Shown here one piece after another: positions 53,499 to 63,935 of a DNA stretch of 64,000 bases (positions are counted from its first letter, which is position 1; each line of letters opens with the position of its first letter). Under the pieces are notes generated by a model that saw only the letters and a program-made list of their open reading frames with translations, was not told where the DNA came from and made no database searches. Source of the DNA: Dokdonella_A sp963834755 (GTDB taxonomy: Bacteria; Pseudomonadota; Gammaproteobacteria; Xanthomonadales; Rhodanobacteraceae); assembly GCA_963834755.1 (NCBI GenBank), contig CAWICQ010000010.1, positions 556,452 through 620,451 on the forward strand. The letters run 5' to 3'. Position numbers and translations under genes: made by a program.

Positions 53499-53828
53499 AT
53501 GGCGACTGACTTGGTATTGCTCAAGGATTACGCGCTTGTGCTATTGCGCAAGCTCGCGGACGACGACGCATACAGGGCATCGTTCGAGGCCGATCCTGCT
53601 GCAGCGTTGCGCGCCATCGGCGTACCCGAGGACGAGATCGGCAACTTGCCGCCCGATTACAAGAACATACGTCTCGCCTCGAAGCTGATCTTCCAGACGG
53701 CGTTGTATCAGGTGATCGACAACACGGCAGTCGTCTGCCTCTGCCACACGCCGCCGACCTTGAAACTCGCTGTCGGCTCGTCGACAACGCCGAGCGCAGG
53801 CGTCAAAACGCCTTTTCAAGCTTCGTGA
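53499..53828 (+). CDS. NHLP-like RiPP precursor peptide
   Basis: A 109-residue small protein. Residues 11-55, YALVLLRKLADDDAYRASFE, then ADPAAALRAIGVPEDEIGNL, resemble the nitrile-hydratase-alpha-like leader of NHLP precursors. The rest holds Cys80 and Cys82 in AVVCLCHTPP, then a Ser/Thr-rich tail, AVGSSTTPSAGVKTPFQAS, as a possible core. I recall this type as an NHLP-related RiPP peptide (TIGR04509), placed with the dehydrogenase and cyclase seen here. The ATG at 53499 follows GAGGGGA. It overlaps the cyclase gene tail to tail by 26 bases and contains a hairpin terminator in its last codons. No transporter or protease is adjacent. Confidence 0.82.
   Translation: MATDLVLLKDYALVLLRKLADDDAYRASFEADPAAALRAIGVPEDEIGNLPPDYKNIRLASKLIFQTALYQVIDNTAVVCLCHTPPTLKLAVGSSTTPSAGVKTPFQAS
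53799..53816 (+). terminator. terminator-like hairpin inside the end of the precursor gene
   Basis: GGCGT-CAAA-ACGCC followed by TTTT on the plus strand, within codons for GVKTPF of the precursor and across the stop codon of the convergent cyclase gene. The stem is only five pairs, so efficiency is uncertain. Confidence 0.45.
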
Positions 53829-56454
53829 CACGCGAGCCCAGCGCGGCCGGCTGAGCTTTCGCCGGCCACGCCTTGAGGAACGCGTCCAGCGACTGACGCG
53901 ATCCGTTCTTGTCGCCAGCCGCCTGCGCGGCTTCGGCGGCACGCAGCAGCGCAAGGTCGGTTTGCGCGACATTGAATGCAGTCAATTGCTGATTGAATTC
54001 GGCGTACGCGCGTCCTCGATGGTTCGAAACCCATTTCGCTTCGCGGATCGCGTCGTCGTAATGACGAGCACTCATGTAGGCGTCCGCCAATGCGACGTGC
54101 GTGATGAATAGCTCGCTGCCGTCGACCAGCGGTTTCAACGCCGCAACCGCATCGTCGGCTTTGCCCGACGCGCGAGTCCGTTCTGCTTCCGCGACCGCCG
54201 CCATCTTGTCGAGCATTGGATAATCGCCTGCGCGCGAGCCCGCCTTCGCAACAGAGAGCGCGTCACTTGCTTGCTTGACGTCGCCGCGCTGCGCCGCGAC
54301 ATACGCCGCCATCGCGAGCTCCAAACGGATGTCCGAAGCGTCCTCGGCTTTGCCGCTCAACACCTTCTGGGATGCGGCGATGTACGCACCGAGCATCGCG
54401 GCCTGGGCCGGCTCGGGATCGGAAATCGATCGCAGACTTACGTCGATCGCGCGAAAGCGCCGCGCCAGCGACGCGTCGACTCCGGCCGCCGCCTTGTTCG
54501 CCGCGTCGAGCGTCGAAACAACGTGGGGCCAGTCGCCGCGATCGACAGCGATTGCGATTTGCGTCACGTAGGCGTTGAGATCGCGGCTCGCTATGCCGGA
54601 TTGCTCGCTGCGTCCGAGCGATTCGTCGGCTTTGTCGAATTGCTTCTGCGCCGCGTAGGCAACCGCATAGTCCGAGGTCCACACCAGCCCGGCGGCCTGT
54701 GCGCTCGCAAAATGCTGCAGCGCTTTCTGATAATCCTCCATGCCGAGATAGAGCGATCCGAGCAGCACTTCGTTGTTGATCGAATTGGTGTTCTTCGGAG
54801 AGCTGGCCTTTTCTGCGGCATCGATCGCGGTCTGGAACTGGTTCGCGAGTGCCCACGTGTAGTACGCGTAGAGACTCTGCCCAGAAAAGAAATCGGGATA
54901 GAGCTGTGCCAGCAATGCCCACTTGCCGAGTGCTTCGCGCGGCGTGCCGACGAGGGTGGCCTGCCACGCATCGAGGTATAGCGCGTCGCGTGGCGAAATG
55001 CGATCACGAAGGTTATGGGCCGCATCGATCGCCTTGATCGCATTTGCGCTCTGATTCGTGGCGACATAGACCTTCCCAAGCGCTATCTGCGCGAGAGCGA
55101 AGTTCGGATCGAGCTTCACAGCCTGCTCGTAGAGGGCCAGGCTCTCCTTCATCCGGTTTCTGTCATAGGCGCGCTGACCGAGCGAATACGCTCTGAGCGC
55201 ATCGAGGTTCTTCGTGGCAACTTTCTCCAGCGGCTGCGACTCGCTCGACACCGTCGCCAGCGCCTCGCCGAGCCGCACGCGGAGCTTCTGGTTGACCTTG
55301 TCCAGCGATGGCAGCACGGATTCTTCGCCGGTGCCGTCGGCCGACTCGGACCACACCGTCGTCTGCGTCTGCGGATCGATCACTTCCGCCGTCACGCGCA
55401 CGCGACCGCCGATTTCGGCGACGGTCGGCAGGATCAGCGCGCGTGCGCCGTCGCGGATCGCGACTTCCGAGCCGATCGTGCGATCGACCTTGGTGTTCTC
55501 CGGATCGCGTTGCATCAGTTTGACGGTTTCGCGGGTCTTGAGATCGGAGAGGACGTTGACGTAACGCGACTGCTCCAGGCCGATGCGGAAAGCGGTTTCG
55601 ACCGATTCGTCGAAGGTGGTCTCGCCAGTGAGATTGGTGAGATTGCCGACCACGACCCAGTCGCGCTTTGCGAAGGCGATTGCGGGCTCGGGGCGCAGCA
55701 AATACCAGAGCGGCAACGCAACGAGCGCGAACAGCAGCGCGATCTCGATCGCCATCGTCGCAGGACGCCGCCAAAACGGCACTTCGCGATGCGCCTTGCC
55801 CGACCACGGCGGCGCTTTCAGCGGCGCGATATCGGCCTCGCCCACTTCGAACACCGCGATCGGGTCCGGCAAACCCTTGAAGCGGTAGCGACCGTGCGTG
55901 CGCCATAGCGTCGTCGCGGCCTGATCGCCGAGCTCTTCCTGCGCGCGATGCGCGAGCTGATAGGCGACGCCGGACAAAAGAATCTGGCCCGGCAGCGCGA
56001 GTTGCATCAGGCGCGACGTGACCGGCTTGATCAGGCCTTCGACCTCGAAGGGCTTGGCGCCCTTCGCGATGTCTTCGGGCGTGTTGTCCCAGGCGATGAC
56101 GTCGCCGACGTGCACACCCACGCGCGCGCGGAGCGGCGCCTTGACGCCGGCATCCTCGAGCTGACGCAGGCCGCGCTGATACGCAAGCGCGAATGCGACG
56201 GCCTCGATCGGCCGGTTGAACATCATCAGAAAGCCGTCGGTCTTGTCGATCTCGCGGCCGCCGTATTGATGCACCAGCGTTCGCGCCAGACGATCGTGCT
56301 TGCGGAAGAGCTCAGCCGCGCGCAGATCGCCGAGGCGTTCGGTGAGCGCGGTTGAATCGGCGAGATCGCACAGGACCAGCGTGCGCAGCAACGAAACCGG
56401 CGTGTCCTGCCGCAGCGGCGCTTCGGTGTTGTGCGCGTGCAGGATCGCGTTCAC
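53803..56454 (-). CDS. peptide modification system cyclase: class III cyclase domain, TM, TPR repeats
   Basis: An 883-residue protein. Residues 20-205 are a class III nucleotidyl cyclase domain: LRTLVLCDLADSTALTERLG (metal Asp30), REIDKTDGFLMMF (metal Asp73), RARVGVHVGDVIAWDN. In the helix that usually reads VNxAAR, it has KPVTSRL, so the transition-state Asn is replaced by Pro144 while Arg148 stays; activity is doubtful. A membrane helix spans about 234-253, then a FlgO/TolB-like part (RDWVVVGNLTNLTGETTFDE), then TPR repeats to the end. It fits the family named putative peptide modification system cyclase (TIGR04510, from memory), which co-occurs with the two genes beside it. Start is GTG 56454. 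Confidence 0.87.
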   Translation of the reverse strand: MNAILHAHNTEAPLRQDTPVSLLRTLVLCDLADSTALTERLGDLRAAELFRKHDRLARTLVHQYGGREIDKTDGFLMMFNRPIEAVAFALAYQRGLRQLEDAGVKAPLRARVGVHVGDVIAWDNTPEDIAKGAKPFEVEGLIKPVTSRLMQLALPGQILLSGVAYQLAHRAQEELGDQAATTLWRTHGRYRFKGLPDPIAVFEVGEADIAPLKAPPWSGKAHREVPFWRRPATMAIEIALLFALVALPLWYLLRPEPAIAFAKRDWVVVGNLTNLTGETTFDESVETAFRIGLEQSRYVNVLSDLKTRETVKLMQRDPENTKVDRTIGSEVAIRDGARALILPTVAEIGGRVRVTAEVIDPQTQTTVWSESADGTGEESVLPSLDKVNQKLRVRLGEALATVSSESQPLEKVATKNLDALRAYSLGQRAYDRNRMKESLALYEQAVKLDPNFALAQIALGKVYVATNQSANAIKAIDAAHNLRDRISPRDALYLDAWQATLVGTPREALGKWALLAQLYPDFFSGQSLYAYYTWALANQFQTAIDAAEKASSPKNTNSINNEVLLGSLYLGMEDYQKALQHFASAQAAGLVWTSDYAVAYAAQKQFDKADESLGRSEQSGIASRDLNAYVTQIAIAVDRGDWPHVVSTLDAANKAAAGVDASLARRFRAIDVSLRSISDPEPAQAAMLGAYIAASQKVLSGKAEDASDIRLELAMAAYVAAQRGDVKQASDALSVAKAGSRAGDYPMLDKMAAVAEAERTRASGKADDAVAALKPLVDGSELFITHVALADAYMSARHYDDAIREAKWVSNHRGRAYAEFNQQLTAFNVAQTDLALLRAAEAAQAAGDKNGSRQSLDAFLKAWPAKAQPAALGSRVTKLEKAF

Positions 56455-56550
56455 GCGCGCGGGCTCCCGCCAGCGCGATGGCTGCGGCCGGCTCCAGTCG
56501 CGATGCGCCAGCCTGGCGATGACAACGTCCGTGCGCGAGTGTGCATGGCG

Positions 56551-57612
56551 TCAAGCCGGAGCGACGGGCGCTCCCGCTCCCTCGATGACGCGGTAACCGT
56601 CGCCACCGATGCCTTTGGCTTCGTACAGCGCGCAATCGGCGTCGCTGTACCACACCGCCCAGTCCGCGCCCGGCGCGCACAGGCTGCCACCGACGCTGAC
56701 GGCGACCAGCAGCATCTCTTCGCCGCACGGCGGAAAACGCAACGCACGCACCGCGCCGATGATCTGGGTGGCGCGGGCGCGCAACTCTTCGATGCCGGTC
56801 ACCTGCATCAGCAGCGCGAACTCGTCGCCGCCGAGTCGACACGGCAGATCGCAAGGCGAGGCCGCGTTCTGCACTTCCTCGCCGATCGCGCGCAACACCT
56901 GATCCCCGATCAGATGGCCGCAGTGATCGTTGATCTGTTTGAAGCGATCGAGATCGACCAGCAACAGGGCGAGCACCGTACCGGGCAAGCGCTGCTCGTG
57001 AAGGCGTTCGAGAAACATGTAAAGCCCGCGCCGGTTGCACAAACCGGTCAGCTCGTCGGTCTGCACCAGGCGCTGTGCGGTGGACAGTTGCGTCTGCGTC
57101 TGGCGCAGCGAATCCAGCGTCACCATCAGATCTTCGTTGCGTCGTTTCAGACTCTGGATCAGTTGCTGCTCGCTGGCGACGAGATACGAAAACGAGCGGC
57201 GCATGAACTGCGCCAGCAGGCGCGGCTCGCCGACGATCAACTCGTCGAAGGCCTGGTGCTCGACGACGATCAAGGCGCTCGGCGCGACCGCAACCGCATT
57301 GGCGACGCGCGCATGATTGCCGATGAAGAGCGCCAGCTCGCCGAAGAACTCGCGCGCGCCGATCAGCTTGTCCGGCATGCCGTCGCCGAATTCGAGCTGG
57401 ATCTGCCCGGCCTCGACGATGAACATGCTGCGGCCGAGCTCACCGCGACTGAAAATGACCTCGCCCGACTTCAGCTCGCGACGCCGCCCGACGCGCGAAA
57501 ACAGCGCGTATTCCTCGTCGGAAAGCTCCCGCGGCAAGAGGGCCACGCGCGGCCGCCCGCCGGCCGAAGTCCCGCCGCCGGGGCCAACCCTTTCTGCGTC
57601 GATCGCTGACAC
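56551..57612 (-). CDS. cNMP-binding domain - GGDEF diguanylate cyclase
   Basis: A 353-residue cytosolic protein. Residues 28-140 are a cyclic-nucleotide-binding domain (LKSGEVIFSRGELGRSMFIV, FGELALFIGNHARVANAVAV); a coiled stretch (LKRRNEDLMVTLDSLRQTQT) leads to a GGDEF domain from about 185: TDELTGLCNRRGLYMFLE, LVDLDRFKQINDHCGHLIG, RLGGDEFALLMQV with an exact GGDEF. The RxxD inhibitory site is absent. It should make c-di-GMP under control of a bound nucleotide. GTG 57612 with GGAGG upstream is chosen. It lies upstream of, and on the same strand as, the class III cyclase gene. Confidence 0.92.
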   Translation of the reverse strand: MSAIDAERVGPGGGTSAGGRPRVALLPRELSDEEYALFSRVGRRRELKSGEVIFSRGELGRSMFIVEAGQIQLEFGDGMPDKLIGAREFFGELALFIGNHARVANAVAVAPSALIVVEHQAFDELIVGEPRLLAQFMRRSFSYLVASEQQLIQSLKRRNEDLMVTLDSLRQTQTQLSTAQRLVQTDELTGLCNRRGLYMFLERLHEQRLPGTVLALLLVDLDRFKQINDHCGHLIGDQVLRAIGEEVQNAASPCDLPCRLGGDEFALLMQVTGIEELRARATQIIGAVRALRFPPCGEEMLLVAVSVGGSLCAPGADWAVWYSDADCALYEAKGIGGDGYRVIEGAGAPVAPA

Positions 57613-57694
57613 TTACGAACCTCCGGCGGGCCCGTCGAGAGAGGCATGGTAGCGTATGTGCCTCTCGTCCTCATCCGCCGAAGCCGCCGCGGGA

Positions 57695-57712
57695 TGTAGG
57701 AAAAGTCTTACA
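57695..57712. promoter_or_regulatory. 18-base palindrome upstream of the GGDEF gene
   Basis: TGTAGGAAAAGTCTTACA: inverted TGTAGG/CTTACA arms with one mismatch around six bases. It lies 83 bases before the GGDEF gene GTG and closely resembles the palindrome upstream of glnB. It also differs at one position from the GacA box TGTAAG-N6-CTTACA, which controls small regulatory RNAs in other gammaproteobacteria. Confidence 0.5.
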
Positions 57713-58084
57713 TTTCAGTGGCAAACCGCGCGTTGGCGGCTTCCGTTGTCACTATCGCAGCAACAGCCGACGGCCCCTCCTCGAATGTGGAAGCAAGGAA
57801 TCCACAAGTCGTGCGACCTCTGCGACGAAACGAATCGCTTCGCGGGGCGAAGCGAAGCCGCTCTCGACTAATCTACGAACGTCTACGTGGATCGCGCGAC
57901 GGAAACTCCCCCACCGCCGTCCTACGAGTCAGGACGCCGTTTCATTCCGGCGTTCCGCGCAGCGCCGGCATCGAAACGCAACGGCCCGGAAGCCCCCCAA
58001 CACCCCAGTCCGGGCTCACTCCTCCCCAACCCCGTTTCGGTGCCGGCGGACTGCGCATCTGGTGCGCACCTCTCCCGCTTCTTG

Positions 58085-58106
58085 CCTCCCCCGCTTGCGG
58101 GAGAGG
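58085..58106. repeat. REP-like palindrome, CCTCCCCCGC variant
   Basis: Inverted repeat with arms CCTCCCCCGC and GCGGGAGAGG around a TT centre, one mismatch, with a preceding partial CTCTCCCGCTTCTTG at 58070-58084. It lies past the end of aceA. Confidence 0.7.
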
Positions 58107-58199
58107 TCGCGCCAACGGCGCGAGAGGGAAACCTCGCGATACCCTTCCCTCATCCAGCGCGAAATCATATTCGGCGCCGCCATTTGTCGCACTGATGCA

Positions 58200-59505
<1,306 letters not shown>

Positions 59506-59540
59506 GGCAGTTCTCGTCGTATGAAAGGCGGTGTGCGATT

Positions 59541-61144
<1,604 letters not shown>

Positions 61145-61188
61145 GAAAACGTTCCCTGTCGGGGATCGGAAGACTAGGCGTGCTGCTG

Positions 61189-61239
61189 ATATTTGACAAA
61201 GCATATGTTTCAATGCAACAAATTGACAACGTCAAATAT
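61189..61239. promoter_or_regulatory. dyad operator/promoter between aceBA and the LysR gene
   Basis: ATATTTGAC (61189-61197) and GTCAAATAT (61231-61239) are perfect inverted nine-mers, and an inner TTGAC-AAC-GTCAA palindrome lies at 61223-61235. The stretch is unusually AT-rich. On the minus strand TTGTCA (61229-61224), 18 bases, TATGCT (61205-61200) gives a plausible aceB promoter overlapping the dyad. LysR-type regulators typically bind such sites in a divergent promoter. Confidence 0.7.
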
Positions 61240-61302
61240 ACGGTAACATACTGATGCCAAGGGAGTTACCGGCGCCTGAACGAGACTTTTCCGATCGCAA
61301 CG

Positions 61303-62301
61303 ATGCGTAACCGCACTCGCCTAACCCGCCCGTCGCGCGAAAATCCCGCCTCTCCGGGGCGTTTCTATTACAAGGGCAGCCGGCTGAAACAGCTCCGCGC
61401 GTTCTGCACGATCGCCAAGCTCGGCACGTTGTCGCGCGCGGCCGAAGCGCTGTTTCTGTCGCAGCCATCGGTGAGCCTGCAGTTGTCCGCACTCGAGAAA
61501 GAGCTCGGCGCACGTCTGATCGAACGCCGGCGCCGGCGGGTCGCTTTGACGCGCGAAGGGCAGGCGCTGTACGACCTTGCACTGCCGCTGGTCGAAGGAC
61601 TCGACGCGCTCGACCAGCAGTTCCGCACGTTGAGCTCTGGCTTCGTCGGCAGCGCGTTGAACATCGCGGCCGGCGCGTCGACGATCCAGTATTTGCTGCC
61701 GTCGCTGGTGCGTTCGTTCCGCGAGCGCAATGCCGAAGTGAAGCTCGAGCTGCACAACGTCACCGGCAAGGACGGCCTTGCGCTGCTGCGCTCGGACCAG
61801 GTCGATTTCGCCATCGGCTCGATGCTCGACGTGCCCAACGATCTGAGCTACGAGGCGGTTTATTCGTACGATCCGATGCTGATCCTGCCGCTCGACCATC
61901 CGCTCGCGTCGAAACACGACATCCGTCTCGAGGATCTTTCGCCGTTCGGTCTGATTCTGCCGCCGCAGCGGTTGACGACGTATCGACTCGTCGACCTGAT
62001 CTTCCAGCAGCGCAAGGTGCCGTATCGCGTCGCCATCGAAGTCGGCGGATGGGAAGTGATCAAGCAGTACGTCGCGATGGGACTCGGCATTTCGATCGTC
62101 ACCGGCATCTGCATCGGCGAAGCAGATCGCGCGCGACTCGCCGTACGCAACATGAGCGCCTACTTTCCGCAGCGCACGTACGGTGTCGTCGTACGCAAAG
62201 GCAAATATCTCAGCGCCGATGCTCGCGCGTTTATCGATCTGATCCGGCCCGGCCTTTTCACGCGCCGCGATTACTGGGAAGCGGGCCACTCGGAACGTTG
62301 A
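61303..62301 (+). CDS. LysR-family regulator, probable control of aceBA
   Basis: A 332-residue LysR-type protein. The winged HTH is at about residues 25-85 (RLKQLRAFCTIAKLGTLSRA, AEALFLSQPSVSLQLSALEK), preceded by a basic extension of about 24 residues. The effector domain follows: GALNIAAGASTIQYLLPS-type first strand (seen as NIAAGASTIQYLLPSLVRSF), SYEAVYSYDPMLILPLDHPL, VGGWEVIKQYVAMGLGISIV. It resembles CysB-type effector domains. Divergence from aceBA and the shared dyad suggest it senses carbon status and acts on the glyoxylate shunt; the ligand is unknown. Confidence 0.92.
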   Translation: MRNRTRLTRPSRENPASPGRFYYKGSRLKQLRAFCTIAKLGTLSRAAEALFLSQPSVSLQLSALEKELGARLIERRRRRVALTREGQALYDLALPLVEGLDALDQQFRTLSSGFVGSALNIAAGASTIQYLLPSLVRSFRERNAEVKLELHNVTGKDGLALLRSDQVDFAIGSMLDVPNDLSYEAVYSYDPMLILPLDHPLASKHDIRLEDLSPFGLILPPQRLTTYRLVDLIFQQRKVPYRVAIEVGGWEVIKQYVAMGLGISIVTGICIGEADRARLAVRNMSAYFPQRTYGVVVRKGKYLSADARAFIDLIRPGLFTRRDYWEAGHSER

Positions 62302-62355
62302 CGCAGACGTGTGCGAAGCGGCGTAGCATCGGCCGCCGATCGCTCGGAGAGTGCC

Positions 62356-62823
62356 ATGATGGAAATGCCCAAACCCGGCGCCGAACACGCGCGGCTCGGC
62401 CGTTTCGCAGGAAACTGGAGCGGCGAGGAAAAACTCGCGGATTCACCGTGGGGACCTGGCGGAGCCGCATCCGGACGCTGCCAGATGCGCGCAGCCGTCG
62501 ACGGCATGGCGCTGGTGCAGGACTACGTCGAAGAAAAGGGCGGTCAAAGCGTTTTCCGCGGCCATGGCGTCTTCACGATCGATCCGGCGAACGGCGACGT
62601 GCTCTGGTGGTGGTTCGACAGCATGGGCTTGCCGCCGGATCCGCCGGCGCGCGGACGCTGGAGTGGCGAGCGCCTGTTGTTCGAGAAGAAGACGCCGCGC
62701 GGCGAGGCACGCTACGAATTCCACTTCGGCGGCGATCAGTACGACTTCCAAATCGAGAATCGCTTTCCGGGTCAGCCGGAGTTCGTCGTCTTCATGCAGG
62801 GCCATTACCGCCGCGAGCGCTGA
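62356..62823 (+). CDS. DUF1579 family protein
   Basis: A 155-residue cytosolic protein starting MMEMPKPGAEHARLGRFAGN; it contains WSGEEKLADSPWGPGGAASG and GHGVFTIDPANGDVLWWWFD, and a C-terminal FHFGGDQYDFQIENRFPGQP, as in DUF1579 beta-barrel (lipocalin-like) proteins. No function is known. A GGAGAGTGCC Shine-Dalgarno region precedes the ATG. It stands 54 bases after the LysR gene, so cotranscription is possible, and is convergent with the DUF4126 gene. Confidence 0.82.
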   Translation: MMEMPKPGAEHARLGRFAGNWSGEEKLADSPWGPGGAASGRCQMRAAVDGMALVQDYVEEKGGQSVFRGHGVFTIDPANGDVLWWWFDSMGLPPDPPARGRWSGERLLFEKKTPRGEARYEFHFGGDQYDFQIENRFPGQPEFVVFMQGHYRRER

Positions 62824-62847
62824 GCGCCGCGCGGAGTGACGCACGCA

Positions 62848-63462
62848 TCAGCTTCGCGACGCTGGCAGCGTTTTGCCTTCGACAGCCGCAGGCCTGCGGA
62901 ACAAACCCGCGAGAAAGCGCAGCACCTTCGGCAGCAGCCAGGCGACGAGCGCGAGGAACAACACCAGCAGCACCAGAAAAACCAGCGGATGCGTGATCGC
63001 CAGAAACAAACCGCCGAGCACGAGGCCGTCCTCGCCGAAGCTTGCAGTCCAGTTGCTGAGCGGCTCGGGCGAGGTGTTGATCGCGGCGCGGCCGCCGCTT
63101 TTCGCAAGATGCGTGCCGCCGGTGATCAGGCCGCCGAGAACCGCCGCCGCGGCCTGCGCGGCCGGCGTCGATTCGCCCATCGCACCCCAAGCGAGGAAGG
63201 CGCCGGCGGGAATGCGGATGAACGTGTGGATCGCGTCCCAGATCGAATCGAGGCCGGGCACTTTGTCGGCCAGAAACTCGCCGAGCACCATGATGCCGGA
63301 CGCGGTCAGCACCCATGTGTGTTCCAACACCAGCAACTGTTCGGGCAGATGCAGATAGCCGAAACGACCGAGCATGCCGATCACGAACAGCGTGACGTAG
63401 ACGCGTATGCCGCTTGCCCAGGCCAAACCGCCGGCGAGCGCGAGCTGCGATACGGATTCCAT
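62848..63462 (-). CDS. DUF4126 domain membrane protein
   Basis: A 204-residue inner-membrane protein. MESVSQLALAGGLAWASGIR and VYVTLFVIGMLGRFGYLHLP start the DUF4126 domain, with FLADKVPGLDSIWDAIHTFI in the middle and conserved GGLITGGTHLAKSGGRAAIN; the last third ends in a hydrophobic pair of helices and a basic tail. Five to six helices predicted. Function unknown. ATG 63462 is the start of the family-conserved sequence; a longer frame upstream is not conserved in kind. Confidence 0.85.
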   Translation of the reverse strand: MESVSQLALAGGLAWASGIRVYVTLFVIGMLGRFGYLHLPEQLLVLEHTWVLTASGIMVLGEFLADKVPGLDSIWDAIHTFIRIPAGAFLAWGAMGESTPAAQAAAAVLGGLITGGTHLAKSGGRAAINTSPEPLSNWTASFGEDGLVLGGLFLAITHPLVFLVLLVLFLALVAWLLPKVLRFLAGLFRRPAAVEGKTLPASRS

Positions 63463-63656
63463 GCGCGTTCTCCTGACACGGGCGATGCTACGGCGCCCCC
63501 GCTGAATGACGGAGCGGCGCGCGGCACCGTCGCGTCGAACCTCTCGTCGGCATCGCCGCGACCGGCCGTCGGCTAAGCGAGGCACGCATCTTTTTTGGCA
63601 GGTCGCGTTTCTGGTAGCTTTGCGCGGCGCGCACGCACACAGCACGGTGACCCGCC

Positions 63657-63935
63657 ATGCGCTGGCTCATGCTCGGCCTGACACTGTTCGGTTTCGCACT
63701 TTCGTTCGTCACGAAAAGCCCGGCGGTGCTGGGCTTCGGACTGGTTCTGGGATTCGTCGGCCTGTTCGGACTCGTTTTCAGCATGGCCGCCGATCGAGTG
63801 TCCGCCAGCGCGCGGCCGGAATCGGCGATGCTGGGTTCCGAAGATCTCGCTGCGATGCGCGCCCGACGCGCGGCGGCTCCTGCGCCTACCGCGGCGCGGC
63901 CCTCGGTGCCGAGCGACTCCCAGAAAGCGGGCTAG
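63657..63935 (+). CDS. small membrane protein of unknown function
   Basis: A 92-residue protein. Two hydrophobic helices at residues 1-20 (MRWLMLGLTLFGFALSFVTK) and 24-45 (AVLGFGLVLGFVGLFGLVFS) are followed by a hydrophilic, Ala/Pro/Ser-rich tail. I know of no domain. Such proteins are common in Xanthomonadales. Its ATG lies three bases after a TGA, with no strong Shine-Dalgarno. It faces away from the DUF4126 gene. The last 65 bases of the window show nothing. Confidence 0.6.
   Translation: MRWLMLGLTLFGFALSFVTKSPAVLGFGLVLGFVGLFGLVFSMAADRVSASARPESAMLGSEDLAAMRARRAAAPAPTAARPSVPSDSQKAG

Larger units (their letters stand above)
57613..58199. other. intergenic region between the GGDEF gene and aceA
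   Basis: About 590 bases without a credible gene. It holds a palindrome (57695-57712), a GTGGA-AGCAAGGAA-TCCAC hairpin with a GGA-bearing loop at 57786-57804, a C-rich stretch near 57950-58040 and a REP-like element at 58085-58106. No reading frame in it shows a known protein pattern. Confidence 0.5.

Noticed and set aside
57695..58000. RsmZ/CsrB-type small RNA downstream of the GacA-like box
   Set aside because: Only one GGA-bearing hairpin loop (57786-57804) is evident and no terminator with T-tract follows; repeated GGA loops would be expected.
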